A DNA stretch of 16,514 nt from Anaerolineales bacterium (GTDB lineage: Bacteria; Chloroflexota; Anaerolineae; Anaerolineales; UBA4823): NCBI GenBank assembly GCA_020853835.1, contig JADYYC010000152.1, positions 1 to 16,514 of the forward strand, read 5' to 3'. Position 1 is the stretch's first letter. Each line of letters opens with the position of its first letter. A program made the translations under genes and the position numbers. Positions 7,596 through 14,423 of this stretch are shown here, piece after piece. Below the pieces are notes generated by a model. It was not told the origin of the DNA and ran no database searches. It worked only from the letters and a program-made list of their open reading frames with translations.

Positions 7596-7682
7596 ATGCC
7601 CCCGAGAATGAAGAAGAAATGCATGATCTGTGGAAGTCATTGCGGTGATATGATGAAGAACCGGCCTCGAACAATTTTATGA
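7596..7682 (+). CDS. possible 28-residue Cys-rich protein
   Basis: An ATG at 7596 opens a 28-codon frame, preceded by GGGAG (7580-7584) eleven bases upstream and by a TATAAT (7556-7561) in a suitable position. The product is very basic at its start (PPRMKKK) and contains CMICGSHCGDMM, three cysteines and a histidine in a CxxCxxHC arrangement that could hold a metal. It ends 22 bases before the next gene. I do not recognise it, and an ORF this short may be chance; the start signals are the main support. Confidence 0.3.
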   Translation: MPPRMKKKCMICGSHCGDMMKNRPRTIL

Positions 7683-7692
7683 CGAACCAGCT

Positions 7693-7698
7693 TATAAT
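7693..7698 (+). promoter_or_regulatory. TATAAT -10 element six bases before the next start codon
   Basis: A perfect TATAAT ends six bases before the ATG at 7705, and no Shine-Dalgarno sequence lies between. Transcription would start at or next to the A of the ATG, giving a leaderless mRNA. The expected -35 region near 7670 (AACAAT) is not consensus. Confidence 0.45.
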
Positions 7699-7704
7699 TG
7701 ATCG

Positions 7705-8349
7705 ATGGTCTGGCAGTTTCTCCGCCGCGTATGTGGCGCCGGTTTGTTGATTTTTTCCTTATGGGTATTTGCCTGGGGCATAGCGCCGGCGAGGCTGTCC
7801 TCGCAGGCGATCCAGATCCTGGTAGAGGATCTGCAACCGGGGAAGAGCGCGGGTTTGTCAGATGAACAGCCGGTTGCCTGGCTGAGATATCAATGGCCCG
7901 AAAAACTTCGCAAGGGTGACGCGGGAAAGGTCAGGCTGACTTTCGAATGGATCGAGTCAGGGGTCGATAAGGTGATCGTGAACGGGCTTGCGCTGAATTC
8001 CCAGCTTGACCTGGCAGGGATTCCACACACACCCACGGGTGAGATTTCTCAGGCGTTGGTCATGGAGCACCCGGTTGTGTTTTTGTGGAGTTTGCGGGGG
8101 GCCAGGTCCGGCGAATATGCTGGCAAGCTCTGGCTGCGCTTGCAATCGCAGCCCGCAGCGGCTGACCTGACCGCCCGCCGATTATTAGCCGCCCACTCTC
8201 TTGAAATCCGCGTGGACAGTTTACTCGGTTTAAGCGGAGATCAAGGGCGCGTGTTTGGCGCGGTGGGGATGGCTGCCGGCATTTTGGCGGGTTTCTCCGA
8301 TGTGCTTTTTCGATGGTTCATCCAACAAAAGAGTAGGTTCTATGCTTGA
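7705..8349 (+). CDS. membrane-anchored protein of unknown function, helix at each end
   Basis: I do not recognise this 214-residue protein. It has an N-terminal hydrophobic segment (about 8-27) after two arginines, suggesting a signal anchor with the N-terminus inside. A polar region of about 150 residues, rich in beta-prone and hydrophobic-alternating stretches, follows and probably lies outside the membrane. A second hydrophobic segment (about 184-203) is near the C-terminus. No cysteine pair, lipobox or known catalytic motif is visible in the middle region. There is no ribosome binding site at the ATG, but a -10 element directly before it. Its last eight bases overlap the start of the metallo-hydrolase gene, so the two are translationally coupled and may work together. 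Confidence 0.75.
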   Translation: MVWQFLRRVCGAGLLIFSLWVFAWGIAPARLSSQAIQILVEDLQPGKSAGLSDEQPVAWLRYQWPEKLRKGDAGKVRLTFEWIESGVDKVIVNGLALNSQLDLAGIPHTPTGEISQALVMEHPVVFLWSLRGARSGEYAGKLWLRLQSQPAAADLTARRLLAAHSLEIRVDSLLGLSGDQGRVFGAVGMAAGILAGFSDVLFRWFIQQKSRFYA

Positions 8350-8989
8350 TATCGTTCAATTTGTACTTGGGCCGGTTGAAACAAATTCCTATCTTATCGC
8401 GGATACGTCTTCCGGAGAGGCGGCAGTCATCGATCCAGCCTGGGATGGCGATGAGATTGCGGGCGCAGCCGCCCAGCGCAAATATGCCATTCGCCAGGTT
8501 TGGCTGACGCACGCCCATTTCGATCACCTTGGAGGGACGGCTGAACTGGCCCGGGTTGTGCAACCCGCTCCGGTAGTGGCGCTGCACGCCGGGGATCTGC
8601 CGCTCTGGGAAGCGCGGGGTGGTTCCGAATTGTTTGGTTTCAAGATCGAACCCGGCCCTAAACCGTCGATTATGTTGGACAAGGAAACACGGGTGAGCGT
8701 TGGGATGATTGGGTTTGAGGTCCGCCATGCGCCAGGTCACACGCCCGGTCACGTGGTCTTCTATACCCCCGAATACAAAGTTGCCTTTTGTGGGGACGTG
8801 ATCTTCGCCGGCTCGATCGGCAGGACCGACTTGCCCGGCGGCAGCTATCGCCAGTTGATCCAGAGCATCCAGACCCAGATCTTGAGCCTGCCGGATGACA
8901 CCCGGCTGCTTTCCGGTCATGGCCCGCAGACCACAGTCGGCGAAGAGCGCCTGAGTAATCCTTTCTTGACAGACCTGGACTTGCAATAA
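8342..8989 (+). CDS. MBL-fold metallo-hydrolase, glyoxalase II-like
   Basis: The 215-residue protein has the complete set of metallo-beta-lactamase-fold metal ligands: THAHFDH (H57, H59, D61, H62), H133 in APGHTPGH, D152 in FCGDVIF and H193 in LSGHGPQT. The start VQFVLGPVETNSYLI is typical of the glyoxalase II/YcbL-type branch, which hydrolyses thioesters such as S-lactoylglutathione or related compounds. It lacks the C-terminal domain of true glyoxalase II, so the substrate is open. I start at ATG 8342, eight bases before the end of the upstream membrane-protein gene; an upstream frame extension would lie entirely within that gene. A -35 element for the following genes lies inside its last codons. 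Confidence 0.87.
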   Translation: MLDIVQFVLGPVETNSYLIADTSSGEAAVIDPAWDGDEIAGAAAQRKYAIRQVWLTHAHFDHLGGTAELARVVQPAPVVALHAGDLPLWEARGGSELFGFKIEPGPKPSIMLDKETRVSVGMIGFEVRHAPGHTPGHVVFYTPEYKVAFCGDVIFAGSIGRTDLPGGSYRQLIQSIQTQILSLPDDTRLLSGHGPQTTVGEERLSNPFLTDLDLQ

Positions 8990-8995
8990 TATACT
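8966..8995 (+). promoter_or_regulatory. sigma-70-type promoter of the SPFH gene pair
   Basis: TTGACA (8966-8971), an exact -35 consensus, is followed after 18 bases by TATACT (8990-8995), one base from the -10 consensus. The predicted start is near 9002, giving a leader of about 15 bases before the ATG at 9017. The -35 lies inside the last codons of the metallo-hydrolase gene. Confidence 0.7.
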
Positions 8996-9016
8996 AATTA
9001 TGAGAATATCATAGCA

Positions 9017-10612
9017 ATGAGGAAGAACCGGTCTGGTTGTCTTCGCTGGGTGATGATCGCAGCGGCAGGGGGTGCGCTGGTCTTCATTTTTCGCTATGAA
9101 CTGCGGTTAGGGCTATCCCTTATTAGATCTCTTATCTCGGGGCAGCCGGTAGAAGGTATCCCCGACCTGGTTACTTCGATGAAGATCACCATCTTCATCA
9201 CCGAAAATATTCTGGCTGCAATTTTCCTCGTGGTTTTGGTATTGTACTGGGTCGCCAGCTCTGCCTTCCCGGTTAATGATGACCATCAAGTATCGATGAT
9301 TATGCGCCGGATGGTCAGGTCGGCGCTTGGGCGAGTGGCGCCCCTTATGATTGTGCGTGAAGGCGTGCTGGTGGGTGAGGTGGGCAGGTCGGGCGCGATC
9401 CTGATCGATTTGAGCAGCGCGGTGGTCATCGAGCGCCAGAGCAATGGGACAACCAGGATCGGCCAGCCTGGGCTGGTCTTTTTGCGCCGCGGCGAGCGCG
9501 TGAGAGACGTGGTCAGCCTGCGAAAGCATTTCAGAACCCTCGAAGATGTACGGGGCCAAACCAGCGAGGGGATCGAGCTGAGCACGAATACGAACGTGGT
9601 CTTTACGCTCGGGCAGCCTCCCGACGTGATCCATGTCGCTTATTTGGGAGATGAGAACGCCGACAACCTGCAAGTATTACGGGTGGACCCGAGGACGCAC
9701 AAGATCATCGCTATCCGTGATGAACTCGATCCCGCTGATAAAGAAGAGATTCATAATTACGCCAATCATTTCCTGTTTTACCTTGAACCGAATTCACAAT
9801 TCGAGGTCGGTGAAAAAACCAGGGAGTTTCCGCCCTACCAGATTGACGACCAGCGGATTTATTCGGCCGTTTATTCGGCGGCGCGCGATGTGAGCGGGTC
9901 TCAGGTCTCAAGCCGATGGATGGATATGCCGGCGATGGTCGCAGCCGAGACTTATCGAAACATGATCTCCCGCTACACGCTGGACGATCTCTACAACCCG
10001 GATGATCCTGACTCGTTCCTGTTACAGGGCGAAATAAAACCGGAGTTTGAATGGCGGGTACGCTCCCTGGGCCTGCTTGCCTATCAATTCGTCCAGCGCA
10101 ATGACGGCGCTCCGCCGCAAGTGAACCAGCGCATCACCCACAAGGATTTCAGGATCGCCGCCGTTCAGGAGCTGCGCGGGGCAAAAGTGCTGCGCGAGCG
10201 CGGGATCAAAGTGATCAAAGCAGGTTTTTCAGAACTGAGACCGACAGACCCTCAGGTCAGTCAGCAGTGGATTGAAAACTGGCAGGCGCGCTGGCAAAAA
10301 GAGGCAGATTTCATTCGAGCCGATATGGATCTGGAGGTTATGCGCATCCGTAACCAGGCCAAGGCGGAAAAGCAGCGTGAGATGATCGAACAACTTTCGA
10401 GCCTGATGAAAAGCTCGGCTTTCTCCGAAGAGGCATTGAGCCTGCGCATCTTTCAGGTTCTTGAAGATATGGCTGCGGACCCCGCCACGCGCCAGTACCT
10501 GCCAAAGGATGCCTTTGGCTTGTTGAAAAGCCTGCGATTGGACCTGGCAGTCGAGAAGCAGCCCGCCTCCAAATTGTTGGATCGCGGGGCGGCTGAGGAG
10601 GAGGCGAAATGA
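9017..10612 (+). CDS. SPFH/prohibitin-like membrane protein, first of a pair
   Basis: The 531-residue protein starts with two hydrophobic segments (about 11-26 and 57-82). A region resembling the SPFH (band 7) fold follows, with GQPGLVFLRRGERVRDVVSLRKH and, further on, a segment containing SEGIELSTNTNVVFTL, the usual SPFH strand after a hydrophobic loop. A charged helical region (about 425-480, with QARWQKEADFIRADMDLEVM and KAEKQREMIEQL) is probably a coiled coil. SPFH proteins such as HflK, HflC and flotillins assemble into large rings or cages on membranes and often control proteases or lipid domains. The next gene encodes a second, shorter protein of the same design and overlaps by four bases, so a mixed oligomer is likely. 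The SPFH assignment is by pattern only. The ATG has only a weak GAG ahead of it. Confidence 0.65.
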   Translation: MRKNRSGCLRWVMIAAAGGALVFIFRYELRLGLSLIRSLISGQPVEGIPDLVTSMKITIFITENILAAIFLVVLVLYWVASSAFPVNDDHQVSMIMRRMVRSALGRVAPLMIVREGVLVGEVGRSGAILIDLSSAVVIERQSNGTTRIGQPGLVFLRRGERVRDVVSLRKHFRTLEDVRGQTSEGIELSTNTNVVFTLGQPPDVIHVAYLGDENADNLQVLRVDPRTHKIIAIRDELDPADKEEIHNYANHFLFYLEPNSQFEVGEKTREFPPYQIDDQRIYSAVYSAARDVSGSQVSSRWMDMPAMVAAETYRNMISRYTLDDLYNPDDPDSFLLQGEIKPEFEWRVRSLGLLAYQFVQRNDGAPPQVNQRITHKDFRIAAVQELRGAKVLRERGIKVIKAGFSELRPTDPQVSQQWIENWQARWQKEADFIRADMDLEVMRIRNQAKAEKQREMIEQLSSLMKSSAFSEEALSLRIFQVLEDMAADPATRQYLPKDAFGLLKSLRLDLAVEKQPASKLLDRGAAEEEAK

Positions 10613-11742
10613 TTCGCCCCCGCCTGCGGTTCTTCATCGTCTCAACGCTCCTGGTGATGTGGATCGTATTGAATGTCTTTTTCTTCCGCCTGACCATCCA
10701 GCAGGGCTGGGGGGTCCGGTATGCGATACTTCCGCTGGCGGTCCTTTTTCTTGCGCTTTATTTGGGCGCACGCTATGTTCATTCCACATACCGGCTGGTG
10801 AACCTGCGCCAGGGGATGGATTATTTGTTTGCCTGCGTATTTGGATTTGGATACCCGGTTCTGGTCATCGGAGAAGGGAAAGCGCAGGTCGAAAGAGCCG
10901 CAAAGAACCTGGTATTGAGCCTGGGCGGCCCCGGCAAAATATTCGTGAGCGCGGGGAGCATTGCGCTTGTGGAAGATTATCGCGGACCGCTGCGCGTTCT
11001 GGGTCCGGGTCTGCATTTTCTCAGCCGTTATGAAACGATCAAGGAGTTTTCGAGCCTGGAGGAACGCTACAGGCTGATCGACAAATTGAGCGCCCACTCA
11101 AAGGATGGGATCGAAGTCCAGGTGCGCGATATCCGTTACCGCTATCGTCTGGCCCGTCAAGATGAGCCCGATAAAGTCAAAGGGATCGATACGCTGCTTC
11201 AGTATTCTGAGAACGCGGTCATTCAGATGGTTTATAACCGGGCGATGTCCGAGAACGGCACCGAAAGTTGGGAAGACGTCGTGAACGGCGTGGTTGTGTC
11301 GATTATCACGGATTTCATCAACAAACACATGGTGGATTATCTGACCGCGCCGAAAGATCAAAAAATCGATCCGCGCGCAGAGATCAAATCAGAGTTTGAC
11401 AGCCCTGTCGGGCGAAAAAAATTCAAGGATTGCGGCGCGGAGCTGGTTTGGATCGGGATCGGGCATTTCGAAACCCCGGAGAAGATCGTGGCTGAACAGC
11501 GCGTCAATACCTGGCAGGCCCGCCTGCAGGGCGACGCAAAAAAGGAGCGCGCCATCGGCGAGGCGCAACGACTGGCTTATCAAGAGATGGGTCGGGCAGA
11601 GGCCCAGGCGGGAGTCTTAATGAGCATCATCGACAGCCTTGAATCTGTAAACGTATCCGGAGACGCCCATGAAAACATGCGCCAACTCTACCTGGCGCGA
11701 ATTGCCCAGTTCCTCGACATGATGAGAGAACTCCCAAAGTGA
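10609..11742 (+). CDS. SPFH/prohibitin-like membrane protein, second of a pair
   Basis: The 377-residue protein has two N-terminal hydrophobic segments (about 7-29 and 37-57), followed by an SPFH-like region with VLGPGLHFLSRYETIKEFSS and AHSKDGIEVQVRDIRYRYRL. This matches the band-7 pattern of a GPGLHF turn, then a strand after a (K/S)DGIxV motif. Residues EKIVAEQRVNTWQARLQGDAK and GEAQRLAYQEMGRAEAQAG form the alanine- and glutamate-rich helix that follows SPFH domains. The ATG overlaps the stop of the upstream gene (ATGA) and has a strong GAGGAGGAGG six bases before it, so both proteins should be made together. The 150 bases after the stop contain a hairpin terminator. The partner protease or target, if any, is not encoded nearby. 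Confidence 0.7.
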   Translation: MIRPRLRFFIVSTLLVMWIVLNVFFFRLTIQQGWGVRYAILPLAVLFLALYLGARYVHSTYRLVNLRQGMDYLFACVFGFGYPVLVIGEGKAQVERAAKNLVLSLGGPGKIFVSAGSIALVEDYRGPLRVLGPGLHFLSRYETIKEFSSLEERYRLIDKLSAHSKDGIEVQVRDIRYRYRLARQDEPDKVKGIDTLLQYSENAVIQMVYNRAMSENGTESWEDVVNGVVVSIITDFINKHMVDYLTAPKDQKIDPRAEIKSEFDSPVGRKKFKDCGAELVWIGIGHFETPEKIVAEQRVNTWQARLQGDAKKERAIGEAQRLAYQEMGRAEAQAGVLMSIIDSLESVNVSGDAHENMRQLYLARIAQFLDMMRELPK

Positions 11743-11777
11743 CCTGGATCGATTGTTGAGAAGGATAGGAAGTATCG

Positions 11778-11808
11778 ACGGCGCTGACGATTATCTTGTC
11801 AGCGCCGT
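11778..11808. terminator. hairpin terminator between convergent genes
   Basis: ACGGCGCTGAC (11778-11788) and GTCAGCGCCGT (11798-11808) form a perfect eleven-pair stem with a nine-base loop. It lies between the convergent SPFH genes and rny. The trailing sequence (TACTTGTTC on +) is only moderately U-rich, so it could work in either direction. Confidence 0.6.
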
Positions 11809-11840
11809 TACTTGTTCTACGCCAGTTCGGCATAGCAGAG

Positions 11841-11884
11841 ACCGTCATTGCGAAGCCCGCTTTTTGGGCTGAAGCAATCTCCTC
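11841..11884. repeat. dispersed palindromic repeat-like element
   Basis: The element contains GTCATTGCGAAG and GAAGCAATCTCC, with ATTGC pairing to GCAAT and AGCCC to GGGCT around a CTTTTT-containing loop. This resembles a short dispersed repeat that I recall from many bacterial genomes, whose consensus begins CGTCATTGCGAG and ends GAAGCAATCTC. Only one copy is in the window, so repetition cannot be shown here. It sits just past the 3' end of rny, as such elements usually sit between genes. Confidence 0.5.
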
Positions 11885-11895
11885 TTTGTTTTCAA

Positions 11896-13437
11896 TCACT
11901 TGGCGTAATCTACTGCCCGTGTCTCACGGATCACCGTGACTTTGATCTGACCGGGGTATTGCATTGATTCTTCGATCTTCTTGGCGATATCGCGCGCCAT
12001 TTGAATTGAAGCCAGATCGTCGATCTCTTCCGGTTTGACAAAAATCCTTATTTCACGGCCAGCCTGAAGCGCATAACTCTGGGTAACGCCCTTGTGCGTA
12101 TTGGCGATGTCTTCAAGTGAGCGCACGCGTTTGATGTACTGTTCCAGGCTTTCGCGGCGCGCGCCGGGGCGCGCGCCAGAGATCGCGTCCGCCGCCTCGA
12201 CGATCACGGCTTCAACGGTTTCCTGTTCAAGCTCGTGATGGTGAGATGCAATCGCGTTCACGACCTTCGGGGGCAGCCCGTAACGTTTGGCGATCTCAGC
12301 GCCAAGCTGCGCATGCGTTCCCTCGACGCTGTGGTCTACCGCTTTGCCCAGGTCGTGCAAGAGCGCCGCGGTGCGGGCGGTTTCGACATCTGCGCCCAGC
12401 TCGGCCGCAATGACCGCCGCCAGCTTGGCCGTTTCAACCGCATGTGCAAGCTGGTTCTGCCCATACGAGGTCCGGTATTTCAATCTCCCAAAGATCTTGA
12501 TGATTTCGGGATGCAACCCCGGCACGCCCGCTTCGTAGACGGCCTGCTCGCCAGCTTCGATGATCGCCCGGTCGACCTCTTTTTGCTCATTCTTGAGCAC
12601 TTTTTCGATGTGAGCCGGATGGATACGTCCATCTTGAATGAGCTTGCCCAGCGCACGCCGGGCGACCTCGCGGCGGACGGGATCGAAACAAGAGATCGTC
12701 ACCGCCTCGGGCGTGTCATCGACGATCACGTCCACCCCGGCTGCCTGTTCAAAGGCGTGGATGTTCCGCCCGTTGCGCCCAATGATGCGGCCCTTCATGT
12801 CGTCCGAGGGTATCTCAACCGATGAAGTTGTGATTTCGACCACGTGGTCAGACGCGACGCGCTGGATGGCCGCGGTGATCAGCTTCCGGGCGCGGTTTTC
12901 GCCCTCCTCCCGCGCTTCCATTTCGATCTGGCGGATCACGCGCGCCATATCATTGCGCGACTCTTTCTCAACGCTGGCGAGCAGCATGGCGCGCGCTTCC
13001 TCGACCGACATTTGCGAGATGCGCTGGAGCTCCTCCAGATGTTGGGCGTAGAGTTTCTCAACATCATTGGCCCGTTTATCGATCACGCTCTGGCGTTTGT
13101 TCGAAGCTTGCTCGCGTTTGTCCAGCCGGTCGATCCGGTTGTCCAGCTCTTCCCGCCGCTTCTGAAGCCGGTCTTCCTCTTTGCTAAGTTCTGCGCGCTT
13201 CCGGTCGATGTCCTGCTCCGCTTTTTGGTGTATCACCAAAGCCTGATCGCGCGCTTTGATCTCGACTTGGCGGGCTTTCTCTTTCGCCTCCTCGAGAACC
13301 CGTTCCCCTTCATCCATCTGTTCGAGCTTGACTTTTTCAACCTGATTCTGCTTGATAAGAAATCCCAGTGCCAGACCCAGCCCCAGGGCAACCAGAACCA
13401 TGACGAGCCCAATGAGTAGTAATAATGAAAAGTTCAT
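11896..13437 (-). CDS. rny: ribonuclease Y
   Basis: RNase Y is a membrane-bound endoribonuclease that starts mRNA decay in bacteria without RNase E. The 513-residue protein has the full order of parts: an N-terminal membrane helix (about 4-28), a long charged coiled coil (about 31-195), a KH RNA-binding domain with GRIIGRNGRN (216-225), and an HD phosphohydrolase domain with the catalytic pair HD at 361-362 (LLHDLGKA) and SHHHE near 399-402. Length matches the family (about 510-520). It starts two bases after the recX stop, and the ribosome binding site GGGAG lies inside the end of recX, so the two are co-translated. A convergent terminator hairpin follows it. Confidence 0.97.
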   Translation of the reverse strand: MNFSLLLLIGLVMVLVALGLGLALGFLIKQNQVEKVKLEQMDEGERVLEEAKEKARQVEIKARDQALVIHQKAEQDIDRKRAELSKEEDRLQKRREELDNRIDRLDKREQASNKRQSVIDKRANDVEKLYAQHLEELQRISQMSVEEARAMLLASVEKESRNDMARVIRQIEMEAREEGENRARKLITAAIQRVASDHVVEITTSSVEIPSDDMKGRIIGRNGRNIHAFEQAAGVDVIVDDTPEAVTISCFDPVRREVARRALGKLIQDGRIHPAHIEKVLKNEQKEVDRAIIEAGEQAVYEAGVPGLHPEIIKIFGRLKYRTSYGQNQLAHAVETAKLAAVIAAELGADVETARTAALLHDLGKAVDHSVEGTHAQLGAEIAKRYGLPPKVVNAIASHHHELEQETVEAVIVEAADAISGARPGARRESLEQYIKRVRSLEDIANTHKGVTQSYALQAGREIRIFVKPEEIDDLASIQMARDIAKKIEESMQYPGQIKVTVIRETRAVDYAK

Positions 13438-13439
13438 GG

Positions 13440-14093
13440 TTATGCCTCTTCTCCCTGATTTATCTCCGTGATATGTATTTCATCCCAAACCCGGCGGGCC
13501 GCCTCGTTGCTCACGTCATAATTGAAACCACGTTGGGCCAGGTAACGGAGCATTTTTTGGCGGTATTCATTCCAATCCAGCGAGGTAATCCTTCGCGCCC
13601 GGCGAAGTGCGGCTTGATACGCCAGATCACCATCGTCCGTTTGATCGATCGAATCCTGAATGATCTCGTCTGAAACCCCCCGCTGGCGCAGCTCATAAAC
13701 CAGCGCACGCCGGCTGCGTGGGCGCAATTCGGTTCGGTTCTCCACCCAGGTTTGAGCGAAACGTTCATCGTCCACCAGGCCGCTCGTTTTCAACCGGTTC
13801 AAAACGATGCCAATGATATCCTCGCTGGCAGATTTTTTCTGCAAGTATTGGCTGATCTCGGTTTCTGTGCGCGGCCGGTAATTCAATAACCTCAATGCGC
13901 GCTGGTAATATTTTTCGAGTTCATCCTCCGCCTGCAACTGGGCGATCTTTTCTTCGCTGAGGACCTGCCCTACGCTGAGCCAGGCGGCCGTGATGCGCGC
14001 CAGCCCGAAGGCAAACTCCCCATCCAGGTAAACGTTTACGCGTTGCTGGTTGCGTTTTTGAACCTTGAGTGCGGTAATTCGATGTTCCATCAT
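13440..14093 (-). CDS. recX: RecX family regulatory protein
   Basis: RecX binds RecA filaments and limits their growth. The 217-residue protein has the three-helix repeats of the family: YYQRALRLLNYRPRTETEISQYL, then LKTSGLVDDERFAQTWVENR (the LVDDxRFAxxxV motif is diagnostic) and RSRRALVYELRQRGVSDEIIQ. A beta-rich N-terminal section (RVNVYLDGEFAFGLA) precedes them. Two ATGs in a row (14093 and 14090) are both possible starts; no ribosome binding site precedes them, but a TATATT lies just upstream. A RecA-like gene lies upstream on the same strand, separated by 330 bases that hold a strong hairpin. rny follows after two bases. RecX would be expected to act on a true RecA filament, so its partner here is uncertain. 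Confidence 0.9.
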   Translation of the reverse strand: MMEHRITALKVQKRNQQRVNVYLDGEFAFGLARITAAWLSVGQVLSEEKIAQLQAEDELEKYYQRALRLLNYRPRTETEISQYLQKKSASEDIIGIVLNRLKTSGLVDDERFAQTWVENRTELRPRSRRALVYELRQRGVSDEIIQDSIDQTDDGDLAYQAALRRARRITSLDWNEYRQKMLRYLAQRGFNYDVSNEAARRVWDEIHITEINQGEEA

Positions 14094-14423
14094 TCAAATA
14101 TAAACACAAAGCCGCATTCCTGCCTGCACAGGTTGCGGCCATTTGTGTCCAATCAGATGTTTGATCTCGGCGACAGTCACCGATTTAGAGGCTAAACGGA
14201 TTCAGAGCGGTGGTGCGATTCAAGCCTCTCTATGTTATTGCAGCGCGATGTTCATCTGCCTGAATAACCACGAAGTCTGTCCGGCCCGTCCCTCTATTAC
14301 TATTCGCTTTTGGCTGCTTCAGCGTAATATCCGAAAGCTGCACCATTAGTCCATGTCCCGAGATCAATCTGTTATACAATACCGGTTCTGGTATTGCTTG
14401 GTCACGTTCTGGCCGCAAGGGGT
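14094..14423. other. 330-base gap between the RecA-like gene and recX, no gene seen
   Basis: No frame here looks like a real gene, and I see no tRNA-like fold. Besides the hairpin beside recX, the gap holds AGAGGCT (14187-14193) with its inverse AGCCTCT (14223-14229), and a seven-pair hairpin CAATACC (14377-14383) / GGTATTG (14390-14396) about 28 bases past the RecA-like stop, without a U-tract on the - strand. It may be decayed coding sequence or an untranslated RNA region. Confidence 0.5.
14104..14148 (-). terminator. hairpin before recX, terminator or attenuator
   Basis: ACACAAAGCCGCA (14104-14116) pairs with TGCGGC (14134-14139) and TTTGTGT (14142-14148), with a two-base bulge; an inner CCTG/CAGG pairing fills the loop. 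Read on the - strand, the stem is followed by TTATATTTG and then the recX start. It could end the transcript of the RecA-like gene or attenuate recX-rny. A promoter inside this U-rich stretch is also possible. Confidence 0.5.
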
